Of a stretch of DNA of 64,000 bases, positions 9,199 through 17,693 are shown piece by piece. The notes beneath the pieces are model-generated. The model searched no databases, was not told the origin of the DNA, and worked only from the letters and a program-made list of their open reading frames with translations. The translations under genes and the position numbers were made by a program. Position 1 is the stretch's first letter. Every line of letters starts with the position of its first letter. This stretch comes from Hyphomonadaceae bacterium (GTDB lineage Bacteria > Pseudomonadota > Alphaproteobacteria > Caulobacterales > Maricaulaceae), in NCBI GenBank assembly GCA_013001295.1, contig JABDMW010000040.1:124001-188000 (forward strand), given 5' to 3'.

Positions 9199-9561
9199 TT
9201 AGCCTTCTGGCTCAGCTTCCGCGTCAACTTCAACTTCGACATCGACGTCAACAGCTGGAATTTCTGTTTCAGCAGATGCGTCGATTTTATTCGCATCGTC
9301 AGATGTCACGGCCTCTTCAACAACTTTTGTCGTTTCGGTTGAAATTTCAGTCTCGACAGTTGTTTCACCAATTGTTTGTGTTTCGTACGCATCAACCTTG
9401 ATTGAATCGATCGTTTCAACTGTTTCCACAGTCTCTTCAATAACAGTTTCCTGCGGAGCCGGCATTGCCTTTTCCGCTTCTTGGGCCTGCACGGCGCCTG
9501 CGCCAGCCATCAAAATTGAAACCGTTGTGATCGTGAGTAATGTTTTAGGGGATATAGTCAT
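9199..9561 (-). CDS. Small secreted acidic Val/Glu/Thr-rich protein, unknown function
   Basis: This 120-residue protein has a clear signal peptide ending in AGAVQAQ near residue 27. The mature part is low complexity and very acidic, built of alternating Val, Thr, Glu and Asp (ETVIEETVETVETI, VDVDVEVEVDAEAEPEG). A GGAG site precedes the ATG. The alternating hydrophobic/acidic pattern could form beta structure or bind cations, but there is no recognisable domain. It faces the polysaccharide operon tail-to-tail, which does not establish a link. The composition is unlike its neighbours. Confidence 0.65.
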   Translation of the reverse strand: MTISPKTLLTITTVSILMAGAGAVQAQEAEKAMPAPQETVIEETVETVETIDSIKVDAYETQTIGETTVETEISTETTKVVEEAVTSDDANKIDASAETEIPAVDVDVEVEVDAEAEPEG

Positions 9562-9928
9562 TTTTTATTCTCCAATTTCGGCGTGAATCGCCAATGCCCC
9601 GTGCTAAGCCAAATTGAGGCGGGAATATGACTGCAAATATGGCGGAGTTGATTGAGCAGCACCCCCTCTTGACAGCGAAATATTGTTTAAATTGAAAACA
9701 CTAGACTCAGAAAACCGAGTGCACGAACGGCCAACAAAATGTGGCAAACATTAAAGTTATTTAACCGTACTGTTAGTCTCGGGGTGCAAACTTGGCAGGT
9801 ATCACTTTCAATGGGTAAAACATCAGAATGATTCGCGCGCTTTGATCCGTGTTTTCGTGATCAATGACACAGTCGCAAATCGATCTACGATATATAAATC
9901 GACTCATTATCACGAAAGGAAATGAGCT
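9562..9928. other. Divergent intergenic region of 367 bp
   Basis: This region separates the minus-strand acidic protein from the plus-strand EEP protein, so it should hold promoters for both. A TTGACA hexamer at 9668-9673 could be a -35 box, but no convincing -10 lies at standard spacing. A 22-codon frame near 9627 is preceded by GGCGGG but has nothing else to support it. I see no other structure. Confidence 0.4.
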
Positions 9929-10969
9929 ATGGCGTATTATCAATCCATAAAACACGATCGTAATACGTATCCGCTAGGCGATAGCGCTCCGGGACAAGCC
10001 GGGTGGATCGCTCAGCGAATTTTACGCTTGAGAGCGATGTTGAATGGTCAGATCAATTCGGTCCGCGATCCAAAGTCATTGATCGTCGGATCCTGGAACA
10101 TCAAGCATTTCGATGGCGGTCGCAAACGTCTTCCGGAGAGCTATCACTACATTGCGGAAATCATCGATCATTTTGATATCTGCTCGATTCAAGAAGCAAA
10201 AGATATGACGGCTCTTCGACGTCTCAAGAAACTCCTCGGGCCCAATTGGGATTTTTTCGTCAATGACCAGACAACAGGAGATGCGGGAAATGATGAGCGC
10301 ATGGCCTATTTCTTTAATCGCAATAAAGTCCAATTTCGAAATTTGATCGGAGAGCTCGTTTACCCCAGCAATGAATTGCTCGACGGTGAACAACCCAGCC
10401 GCACGCCATTTTTTGCAGCTTTTCAGGCCGGATGGTTTAAATTCACGCTATGCTCAGCTCATATCGTATCTGAAGATAAACCTGGCAAACCAACCCGCCA
10501 GCAAGAAATCGCATTGATTGGCAAAACGCTTAAAGACCGATCGAAACGGGAAGACGAAGTTCATATTTTTCTGGGCGACTTCAATCAAGACGATATGAAT
10601 GATGACGGACTCATCGATTTAAACAATATGGGATATGTAATTCCTGACTTTGGGCCGACAAACCTGGCACAGGATAAGAAACATTTCGATCATATTACGT
10701 TTATCGGTCCGCAAGAGGAAAGTGATCTTCTCGAAAGCGGTCGTGTTGATTGGCACGAAGCCGTTTACTCAGACAATGATCGCGACGCTTATGAAGATAT
10801 CGCAGCGCAAATTCGCGAACATCCCGATACAGGTGTCCCGTATGGGAATTGGTCAAGTTTCTACAAGCGCTGGCGCACGGATGAAATGTCGGACCATTTG
10901 CCAATCTGGATTGAAATTCGCACCGACTATTCCAATCGATATCTGCACAGCATTTCCGAACTGGTGTAA
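9929..10969 (+). CDS. Endonuclease/exonuclease/phosphatase (EEP) family protein
   Basis: This 346-residue protein has a good AAAGGA ribosome site. EEP superfamily motifs occur in order: GSWNIKHFDGG (Asn/His of motif 1), ICSIQEAKD (metal-binding Glu), FLGDFNQDD (catalytic Asp-Asn pair), HFDHITF, and MSDHLPIWIEI (final Asp-His pair). The catalytic set looks complete, so it should be an active Mg-dependent phosphodiesterase acting on DNA, RNA or phospholipid-like substrates. There is no signal peptide. No neighbour suggests which substrate is used. Confidence 0.82.
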   Translation: MAYYQSIKHDRNTYPLGDSAPGQAGWIAQRILRLRAMLNGQINSVRDPKSLIVGSWNIKHFDGGRKRLPESYHYIAEIIDHFDICSIQEAKDMTALRRLKKLLGPNWDFFVNDQTTGDAGNDERMAYFFNRNKVQFRNLIGELVYPSNELLDGEQPSRTPFFAAFQAGWFKFTLCSAHIVSEDKPGKPTRQQEIALIGKTLKDRSKREDEVHIFLGDFNQDDMNDDGLIDLNNMGYVIPDFGPTNLAQDKKHFDHITFIGPQEESDLLESGRVDWHEAVYSDNDRDAYEDIAAQIREHPDTGVPYGNWSSFYKRWRTDEMSDHLPIWIEIRTDYSNRYLHSISELV

Positions 10970-11046
10970 CGCACTTAGCGCTCCGAGTCGTTTCTCGTCT
11001 TTTACAACCGGCATTAGTCTGCTAGCTCTCACTCAAAGGAGCACAG

Positions 11047-12183
11047 ATGTTCGATCCGGTAGAATTCACACAAGACCTTGTCAGATTTGATACGATCAAC
11101 CCACCCGGCAATGAGGAGGCGTGCGGGCTGCATGTGGCAGCGGAACTGGAAAAGCAGGGCCTGCCCGTGGAACGGCAATTGTTCGGGGATAAACGCATTA
11201 ATGTGGTGATGACTCTGGATGGTGCGGACAGTGACGAAGACCCCCTGCTTCTGACCGGGCATCTCGATACGGTTCCGCTGGGTGAACTTGCCTGGACCCA
11301 TGCCCCATTGGGCGGCGAGATTATCGACGGAAAACTTTTTGGGCGCGGCTCCAGCGATATGAAAAGCGGTGTCGCTGCCATGATGGCGACCGCGATCAAA
11401 ATCGGGCATACACCAAAGAAAGATCGCAAGCGTGGCATAAAATTGGTGTTTACCAGCGGTGAGGAAATGGGATGTGACGGCGCTCATCATTTAATTGCCA
11501 CAGGTGGGCCGGATTTGGGCCAGGCCAGCGCTATGATTGTCGGCGAGCCGACCGAGAACCAATATTCAAATGCCCATAAAGGCGCTATGTTTATGCAAGC
11601 CGTGTTAAGCGGCAAGACGGCGCATTCCTCAACGCCGGAACTGGGCGTCAATGCGATCTATAAAGCGGCCCGCGCCATCTCCCGTATTGAAGATTACGGC
11701 TTTAATGTCAGCCCCCACCCGCAACTCGGTGCACCCACAATCAATGTCGGCTATATGGGCGGTGGGCTCAATGCCAATTCGGTGCCGGACCGGGCCTTCT
11801 TTACCATCGATATCCGTACCAATGCCATGAAAGACCACGCCGCTTTTTTTGATGATCTGAAAACCTATCTCGGCGATGATGTGGAGCTTGAAATCACCAG
11901 TCAAATTCCGGCCGTATCAACCGATCTCGCCGATCCCTTCATCAAGGCAACGGCAAAAGCCTGCGCAGAAGTCCTCGGCGATGAATTTAATCCGGATCCA
12001 GTCGGATTGACCTTCGCCACCGATGCGGGCGTCTTGCATCCCCACTATCAGTGCCCCACAGTTATCCTGGGACCAGGCGAACAATCCGTCATGCACCAAA
12101 CGGACGAATTTGTATATGTTCATCGCATCGAGCAGGCCGTACGTATTTATACGCATATTGCTAAGAGCTGGTGTTTGGGATAA
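11047..12183 (+). CDS. M20 family metallopeptidase / ArgE-DapE-like deacylase
   Basis: The protein has 378 residues and an AAAGGAG ribosome site. M20 landmarks are GHLDTVPLG (first metal His and catalytic Asp), GRGSSDMKSG (bridging Asp), TSGEEMGCDG (general base Glu followed by metal Glu), and a C-terminal metal His in SVMHQTDEF. The family includes acetylornithine deacetylase, succinyl-diaminopimelate desuccinylase and carboxypeptidases. I cannot tell which from the sequence alone, and no arginine or lysine genes are adjacent. The enzyme is expected to be cytoplasmic with two zinc ions. An intrinsic terminator follows. Confidence 0.85.
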   Translation: MFDPVEFTQDLVRFDTINPPGNEEACGLHVAAELEKQGLPVERQLFGDKRINVVMTLDGADSDEDPLLLTGHLDTVPLGELAWTHAPLGGEIIDGKLFGRGSSDMKSGVAAMMATAIKIGHTPKKDRKRGIKLVFTSGEEMGCDGAHHLIATGGPDLGQASAMIVGEPTENQYSNAHKGAMFMQAVLSGKTAHSSTPELGVNAIYKAARAISRIEDYGFNVSPHPQLGAPTINVGYMGGGLNANSVPDRAFFTIDIRTNAMKDHAAFFDDLKTYLGDDVELEITSQIPAVSTDLADPFIKATAKACAEVLGDEFNPDPVGLTFATDAGVLHPHYQCPTVILGPGEQSVMHQTDEFVYVHRIEQAVRIYTHIAKSWCLG

Positions 12184-12200
12184 AGAAGAGGGCCTACCTC

Positions 12201-12239
12201 TAATAAAAAACGTCAAGGGGCGCCTGACGTTTTCTATTA
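12201..12239 (+). terminator. Intrinsic terminator after the M20 peptidase
   Basis: A hairpin pairs AAAACGTCA (12207-12215) with TGACGTTTT (12225-12233), extended outward by a TAATA/TATTA pairing. It begins 17 bases after the stop codon and ends in a T-rich run. The symmetry means it could also work on the other strand. Confidence 0.7.
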
Positions 12240-12403
12240 TAGTGGCGTATACAAAACGATTGTCTTGGGGCAACCTTATTGCATACGCCGATGTGGAAGT
12301 AGGGCCCTCCACGCAAATTTATTAACATAAGAAAACACTTAATAAAAAATTTTTCTTTCTAACTTAGTGTTCAGTTTTTTTAAACATTGGGTATTATAAT
12401 TTT

Positions 12404-13291
12404 ATGGACAAGCTTCGCCGCATGAAAATTTTCAAAACCGTTGCGGAAGTCGGGCAATTCACACGCGCCGCGCGAAACCTCCGCTTGTCAAAATCTGCGG
12501 TCAGTCAAGCCATATCGGATCTCGAATCTTATCTCGGAAGTCGCCTAATCACGCGCGACAACCGGAATTTCCAGTTAACAGAGGCCGGAACAGCGTATTA
12601 TGAAGAATGTACACGTATTTTGGCCGATATCGCTGAACTCGAAGACGAAATGCGCAATGAGAAAGGTGTAATTCAAGGGCAAATTCACCTGACAGCGCCG
12701 ATCACTTATGGTGTGAGAGTGCTCGCCCCGATTATAGCCGAATTTTTACGCCGAAATCGAAATGTGGAATTAAACCTGTCCCTGTCAGAATCCAATATGG
12801 ATTTGGTACAAGCCGGTATTGATGTCGCAATCCGGATTGGCAATTTGCCCGACAGTTCCATGATCATGCGTCATTTATCAGAAACACAAATGATCTTATG
12901 CGCGAGTCCGGATTTTATTGCAGCGCATTCGCCTATTCACACGCTCGCTGATTTGTCCGGTCTCAATTGCTTTCGCTATCGCTGGACGCCAAAATGGATT
13001 TTCACGCTAGACGGCAAAACCAGTGAATTTGTTCCGTGCGGATCGGTGATATCTGACTCAGGAGAAGCCCTGCTGCAACTGGCCATTGGCGGAAACGGCG
13101 TATGTTATCTTCCAGATTTCATTTGTGGCGAGGCGGTTTTAAAGGGTCAGCTCGTTCCAATTTTACCGAGATATAAAGCCCATTCGATTGCCATACAGGC
13201 GGTCTTCCCGCCCCATCGTCACATGCCGGCTCGTGTACGTCGGCTGATCGATTTCTTGGCCGAAACATATGCCTCGCCTAAATTGATATGA
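12404..13291 (+). CDS. LysR-family transcriptional regulator
   Basis: This 295-residue protein has an N-terminal winged helix-turn-helix (residues about 1-60; FTRAARNLRLSKSAVSQAISDLE is the recognition region) and a C-terminal periplasmic-binding-like effector domain starting near residue 90. It belongs by eye to the subgroup typified by GDSR-type LysR proteins with conserved GVRVLAPIIAEFLRR. The start lies in an AT-rich segment without a good ribosome site. It is not divergent from an obvious target, as the upstream gene is co-oriented and terminated. The target and effector are unknown. Confidence 0.9.
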   Translation: MDKLRRMKIFKTVAEVGQFTRAARNLRLSKSAVSQAISDLESYLGSRLITRDNRNFQLTEAGTAYYEECTRILADIAELEDEMRNEKGVIQGQIHLTAPITYGVRVLAPIIAEFLRRNRNVELNLSLSESNMDLVQAGIDVAIRIGNLPDSSMIMRHLSETQMILCASPDFIAAHSPIHTLADLSGLNCFRYRWTPKWIFTLDGKTSEFVPCGSVISDSGEALLQLAIGGNGVCYLPDFICGEAVLKGQLVPILPRYKAHSIAIQAVFPPHRHMPARVRRLIDFLAETYASPKLI

Positions 13292-13371
13292 ACAGGTCTT
13301 AAACGGCACACTCAGAAAAAGTTCAATCATGGCCCGCTAGTGATCTTGTTAAGAAGAACACGGAGGCGAGA

Positions 13372-13953
13372 ATGAAAACATCGATACTTATCGCAAGCGC
13401 GGCGGCATTGACTGCCTTGTCGATCAGCGGATGCGCAACCATATCCGAGGATCAGTGCCTGGCCGGAAATTGGGCCGAGCGCGGTTACACAGACGGTGCG
13501 CGCGGCGTTTCGCGGGGTCGTCTCGTTGATTATGCGGATACCTGCGCCAAATATGCGGTCTCGCCGGACAACCGCGCTTATATCGACAATTATGAAGCCG
13601 GTTTACGCACGTATTGCACGTATGAACGCGGCTTTGCGCGCGGCAAAAACGGTGACAATTATAATCAGGTCTGCTCAGGCGAATTGGCCCGGGATTTCGC
13701 GCCGGGATATGATGAAGGCCGGGTAATCTATGAAATCTACAAAGAACACAAGCGGTTGATCAATGTCTATGAAGACACGCATGAGCAACTAGTCGATGTG
13801 CGGCTACGCCTTAAGAATCCGGACTTGCCAGACGACGAATATAAGCGCCTCAATAAAAAGAAGCGCCGACTGGACAAGCGTCGTGAAGACCTGCGCATAG
13901 ATATTCGCGCCCATGAACGGGTGCATGATCTACCGCGCTATGATTTTCGTTAA
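13372..13953 (+). CDS. DUF2799-type lipoprotein
   Basis: This 193-residue protein carries a lipobox ISGC with the lipidated Cys at residue 21. The mature part has paired segments with Trp/Gly/Tyr and Cys (LAGNWAERGYTDGARG; TYERGFARGKNGDNY), the pattern I associate with DUF2799 envelope lipoproteins. The C-terminal half is a charged helix rich in Lys/Arg/Asp/Glu (about residues 120-190). A CGGAGG site precedes the ATG. Its function is unknown. It is convergent with the MAPEG gene across 3 bases. Confidence 0.75.
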   Translation: MKTSILIASAAALTALSISGCATISEDQCLAGNWAERGYTDGARGVSRGRLVDYADTCAKYAVSPDNRAYIDNYEAGLRTYCTYERGFARGKNGDNYNQVCSGELARDFAPGYDEGRVIYEIYKEHKRLINVYEDTHEQLVDVRLRLKNPDLPDDEYKRLNKKKRRLDKRREDLRIDIRAHERVHDLPRYDFR

Positions 13954-13956
13954 AAT

Positions 13957-14352
13957 TTAACCCGTGAATATCCGAAGCAGGATGTAAACAGCCGCGTACA
14001 CGATTGTCACGACGGTTAAAATCGCACCTATTGTGCGTCCTTTGCCCGCATGTCCCGGCCGGGTTATTCCATGTGCATGAAAAAGTCGGCCGATCGTAAA
14101 TCCTGCACCGACAATATGAAGCGCTAATGGGCTGGCGCTTAAGGACGCCATTACTATCAAAGCAATTAAAACTTTTGGTGCATTTTCAACAAAATTTCCC
14201 TGCGCACGGATTTTTCCCAGCAAGGTCGCGTCACCGCCGTCACCTAAACTGACTTTGGACTTCATCCGCTGGTTGCCGACCTGAAGCATCAGGAAAATAT
14301 GCAAAAGCAGGTTCAAAGCCACATACAGGCCAACAATTTCAAAAAGTGTCAT
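13957..14352 (-). CDS. MAPEG family integral membrane protein
   Basis: The 131-residue protein has four predicted membrane helices. The family signature is visible in QGNFVENAPKVLIALIVMASL followed by GRLFHAHGI. MAPEG proteins include microsomal glutathione transferases; the Asn/Glu pair in FVENAP lines the glutathione site in characterised members. Bacterial members may detoxify hydrophobic electrophiles in the inner membrane, but activity is not proven for this subgroup. GGGGAC precedes the start. Confidence 0.85.
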   Translation of the reverse strand: MTLFEIVGLYVALNLLLHIFLMLQVGNQRMKSKVSLGDGGDATLLGKIRAQGNFVENAPKVLIALIVMASLSASPLALHIVGAGFTIGRLFHAHGITRPGHAGKGRTIGAILTVVTIVYAAVYILLRIFTG

Positions 14353-14500
14353 AGGAGTCCCCAGTCTAATTATTGTATTTATGTGACTTTCCTAACATGA
14401 AGCCGTGGTCACGCCAACAAGCGGGTTTGAATATCCAGGCTGCATTTATGTTGGACGGCGAATTGCTGGCATTTGCTAGATTCCGCATTATCATGTCCTG

Positions 14501-15442
14501 ATGAACAAGCTCGAACATATAACAAAGCCAAAAAGAACGCGCACGGTGTTTCGACGTATTTTTTGGATTCTGGTGACAATCTTTGTTTTCATTCACCTGT
14601 ACGCACTTGCCCTAAAAATAATGCCCGTACCTGGCACTATTTTGATGGCGCAGCGTGCGATTGGCGGTGAGGATGTGAGACGCCAGTGGACACGCATCGA
14701 AGACATATCCCCCTTTCTGGTCAGCGCCGTCATTGCCGCCGAAGATGCCCGGTTTTGTTCTCACGAAGGCATCGACTGGGATGCTGTTCAAGACGCCATT
14801 TCCGACAACGAAACCCGCGAACGCCGGCGTGGCGGATCAACCATCACACAACAAACGGCTAAAAACGTGTTTTTGTGGAATGGCGGCGGGTTTGTCCGCA
14901 AAGTCCCGGAAACCTGGATGGCCAGTTTTGTCGACTTTGTCTGGGGTAAAAAACGGGTGATCGAAATCTATCTCAATGTCGCGGAATGGGGCGATGGACT
15001 ATTCGGGGCTGAGGCAGCGGCGCAAGCTCGGTTCAACAAATCGGCCAAAGCCCTGACGCCCCGCGAAGCAGCCCTGCTCGCTGCGGTGCTGCCCAGCCCT
15101 AACAAGTGGAGATTGGCCCCGCCGAGTGAGTTTGTGAATGGCCGCGCACGAACCCTGCAAACGCGCCTCTATGTTGTCCGCAATGAAGGCTATGCGGATT
15201 GCGTCTTGGGCACGCCTGAAAAACGCATCGGCCCTGCCCCAAAGGCAAAATTGGATGCAAATCCCGAACCTGGGGTCAACAAATCCCCACCGCCGGAAAC
15301 AGCTGATCCAACTAAACAGAGCCAAAAAGCGGGAACGGGGATCATCGAGGAACCGCCAGACACCATTGTCGAAGACCGGGAAATAGTTGCTCCGGAATCT
15401 GACGAAAACGAAGGAGTTATAATAATACCGGACCCCCAATAA
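14501..15442 (+). CDS. mtgA: Monofunctional biosynthetic peptidoglycan transglycosylase
   Basis: This 313-residue GT51 protein has one N-terminal membrane anchor (about residues 19-38). IAAEDARFCSHEGIDWDA contains the catalytic Glu81, and GGSTITQQTAKNVFLW is the second GT51 motif; EIYLNVAEWGDGLFGAEAAA is a third. It polymerises lipid II into glycan strands on the periplasmic face. The enzymatic domain ends near residue 225. The remaining roughly 85 residues form a Pro/Lys/Glu-rich tail ending in IIIPDPQ, longer than the usual MtgA end. An intrinsic terminator overlaps the stop codon. Confidence 0.92.
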   Translation: MNKLEHITKPKRTRTVFRRIFWILVTIFVFIHLYALALKIMPVPGTILMAQRAIGGEDVRRQWTRIEDISPFLVSAVIAAEDARFCSHEGIDWDAVQDAISDNETRERRRGGSTITQQTAKNVFLWNGGGFVRKVPETWMASFVDFVWGKKRVIEIYLNVAEWGDGLFGAEAAAQARFNKSAKALTPREAALLAAVLPSPNKWRLAPPSEFVNGRARTLQTRLYVVRNEGYADCVLGTPEKRIGPAPKAKLDANPEPGVNKSPPPETADPTKQSQKAGTGIIEEPPDTIVEDREIVAPESDENEGVIIIPDPQ

Positions 15443-15469
15443 AAAACGCGCCCGAAATGGCGCGTTTTT
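15442..15469 (+). terminator. Intrinsic terminator of mtgA
   Basis: A perfect 11-bp stem pairs AAAAACGCGCC (15442-15452) with GGCGCGTTTTT (15459-15469) around a six-base loop. The A and T runs at the ends make it capable of bidirectional action, so it may also insulate mtgA from the minus-strand exopolysaccharide genes. Confidence 0.88.
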
Positions 15470-15620
15470 AAAACTCTTAGGCGAGTTTTAGGGCCCTATT
15501 ATTTTTTAAAACTATCGACAACTTAATTGTGCGAAATTTGTGAGCCGCTTCCCCAGAAAGCAACTCTGAGGCGGACATAGAGTTTTCATATGAACCCTAG
15601 CTGAATAGTTGATATGTGGA

Positions 15621-16955
15621 TTAGACGTTAGGCGCCGGAGGCTGGAAATATGGCCTGATCGGCTTATCGCGCCAATAGCCCGGTTCGAAGGCGAACAGCT
15701 TGGCGACAGTGGCAACAAAGATCACCCAACTGAGATCATTTTGTTGTAGGATCGTACTTTCTGACATCGAGATCATAAAGAACTGAATTGTTCCCAAAAC
15801 GACCCAGTAGTTTTCTACACCGCCCCGATACAATCGATCGAGAGCTAAAAACAGGCTGCAGACATACAGGAACCCAAACAAGATAACTGCGATCGCGCCG
15901 GCCGAGAGCCAGGTTTCAACCCAACCATTATGCGCCGTTGGCACGCCCCACTCCAGACTGAAGCGCACCCAGTAGGACGGGCCAGTCGGATCACCCCAAA
16001 ATGTACCATACCCGTAGCCGAGCCAAGGGTGTTCTTTGATGGCAAGCACCAGGCTGTTCCAGATATCGGTTCGCCCGGTCAATGTTCGTTCCTTCCCGAT
16101 CAATTCGAACATCGCATCGGTCTGGAAGATCAATAAAAATGTGAAGGTACTGATGGAAATCACAATCCCGTACATTAAAGGAATCCGCAGAACCGGGAAG
16201 CGGCGGAAAATGCGGATGGCGAAAAATCCGATCAAGGCAAAAATCGCCGATAGGAGCGCCGCTTTCGACGTGGAAAGCAGCACCAGCGCAAAGCACAAAA
16301 CGCCAATGGGAATCCAGAACCAGCCACGCTTCGGCATCATTGCGAAAGCGCACATCATCAAAAGCAGTGCCTTGGCCATACCCAAACCGAAGGAGTTTTT
16401 CTCCAGCCATGCGCCGCGCCATGCCCCGTAATGGATTTCTTGCATACGACCGAGCTCCGGCATGCCCAATGCCAGAAACAGGCTCAGAAGTGCGAGAATT
16501 GCGTAGGCAAGCGCCAACCGCTGAACGAGTCCATTCCAATCATACCGAGCCGCTAAAAACAGACCGAATGTGGTTGTCATCAGCAAGGCCACACTGCGTC
16601 GCATGGTGACAGACGGTTCAATTGACCAGAAATAGCTGATCCCGCACCATAGAACGCAGATAACGATAAGCGGATTAAATATCGCCATACGTACCAATGT
16701 GGGTAACTGTTTGAGACACAGCAATAGCACCACGATATATCCCGGATACCAAAGTTTACGCGCCAATGGCGACTCGGATGCAAGATCATTTGGATCTGTC
16801 AACACGAGCGCAATGAGCGCGCCGGAGAATTGTAAAATCAGAAGCAGGACGACTACGTTTTCAAGGAATTTGAACAAACGCATCGCGGCTTGATTGCGCG
16901 CCTCTATCGCAGCGGGACTGAAAGACGCGTTGTATGTCAGGCTCCCACTATTCAT
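15621..16955 (-). CDS. O-antigen ligase/polymerase family protein (Wzy-like)
   Basis: The preferred ATG 16955 gives 444 residues and overlaps the preceding stop by 8 bases; TTG and GTG codons lie slightly upstream. The protein has roughly eleven hydrophobic helices and a large loop carrying WLGYGYGTFWGDPTGP and AHNGWVETWLSAG, the conserved region of the Wzy_C/O-antigen ligase family. Given its operon with a GumC-type copolymerase, polymerisation of lipid-linked repeat units on the periplasmic side is the likely role. Ligase activity is less likely here. Confidence 0.87.
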   Translation of the reverse strand: MNSGSLTYNASFSPAAIEARNQAAMRLFKFLENVVVLLLILQFSGALIALVLTDPNDLASESPLARKLWYPGYIVVLLLCLKQLPTLVRMAIFNPLIVICVLWCGISYFWSIEPSVTMRRSVALLMTTTFGLFLAARYDWNGLVQRLALAYAILALLSLFLALGMPELGRMQEIHYGAWRGAWLEKNSFGLGMAKALLLMMCAFAMMPKRGWFWIPIGVLCFALVLLSTSKAALLSAIFALIGFFAIRIFRRFPVLRIPLMYGIVISISTFTFLLIFQTDAMFELIGKERTLTGRTDIWNSLVLAIKEHPWLGYGYGTFWGDPTGPSYWVRFSLEWGVPTAHNGWVETWLSAGAIAVILFGFLYVCSLFLALDRLYRGGVENYWVVLGTIQFFMISMSESTILQQNDLSWVIFVATVAKLFAFEPGYWRDKPIRPYFQPPAPNV

Positions 16956-17682
16956 AGTGAGCACCAAACGGGTTCACTACGGCTTGATCGTCAAGCGGTC
17001 CATCATTCAGGATCACCCCGGCAAATTGCGCGCCGAGTTCCGTTATCGTCCGCATTGTGTCTGACAAAGCCTGATCATGGGCATCAGCCGTCGCACTGAC
17101 CAAAATGTTTGTGTCGGCTTCGGGACTGATCGTGGATAGAATATTCGCGCGGTCAAGCGCCGGCATGTCGACGAAAACCGCAAAGAAATGTTCGCGTAAG
17201 GCGTGCCAAAAAGGCCGGGCATTTTGAATATGGACGCTCTGCCCGTCACGGAAACGATCCCAGTGAAAATGGGAAAAACTGATTTTGACACTTTCGAGGA
17301 CATGAAGGCTCATGAAATGCGTATCGTTAATTGCCCGTCCCTGCTCATCGATGGATGATGGCGTCACCCGCCAAAACGGAATTTTCCCGAACGTCGCATC
17401 ATAAGGACCCGCGGGCGTACCCAATTGGGCCTGCACATTGTGGTCAAAAAAGTAAGCGGACTGGGCATTGTTTTGTAAATCCATGTCGAGGATTAATACG
17501 TGTTCGTCATGCTGGGCCTCTGCCGCCGCTATCATCGCCATGCTGCGGACAATATGGGATGTACCGGCTCCGGATTTGGGGCTCGCAAACGCGTAGATTT
17601 TTCCTTTTTTGTCCGGACGAATATCAGCAGCCAGTTGCCGATAAACGTTTCTCAGTTTTTCATCATGCTGAAGGGCCTGCAT
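16948..17682 (-). CDS. CpsD/BY-kinase-like P-loop ATPase lacking a tyrosine cluster
   Basis: The protein has 244 residues. Walker A is the variant SPKSGAGTS (residues 34-42) and Walker A' is LILDMDLQNN. This is the cytoplasmic ATPase fold of bacterial tyrosine kinases that partner with Wzz/GumC proteins. The C-terminus ends VVNPFGAHYE with a single Tyr and no Tyr cluster, so autophosphorylation cycling like Wzc is doubtful. It starts 11 bases after the GumC-like stop and overlaps the Wzy gene, consistent with co-translation. It probably controls chain assembly by nucleotide-dependent oligomerisation. Confidence 0.83.
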   Translation of the reverse strand: MQALQHDEKLRNVYRQLAADIRPDKKGKIYAFASPKSGAGTSHIVRSMAMIAAAEAQHDEHVLILDMDLQNNAQSAYFFDHNVQAQLGTPAGPYDATFGKIPFWRVTPSSIDEQGRAINDTHFMSLHVLESVKISFSHFHWDRFRDGQSVHIQNARPFWHALREHFFAVFVDMPALDRANILSTISPEADTNILVSATADAHDQALSDTMRTITELGAQFAGVILNDGPLDDQAVVNPFGAHYE

Positions 17683-17693
17683 GGGTTCGCCCG

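Noticed and set aside
12023-12325. 100-codon plus-strand frame across the end of the M20 peptidase
   Set aside because: It lies mostly inside the peptidase gene and runs through its terminator, so it is a shadow frame.
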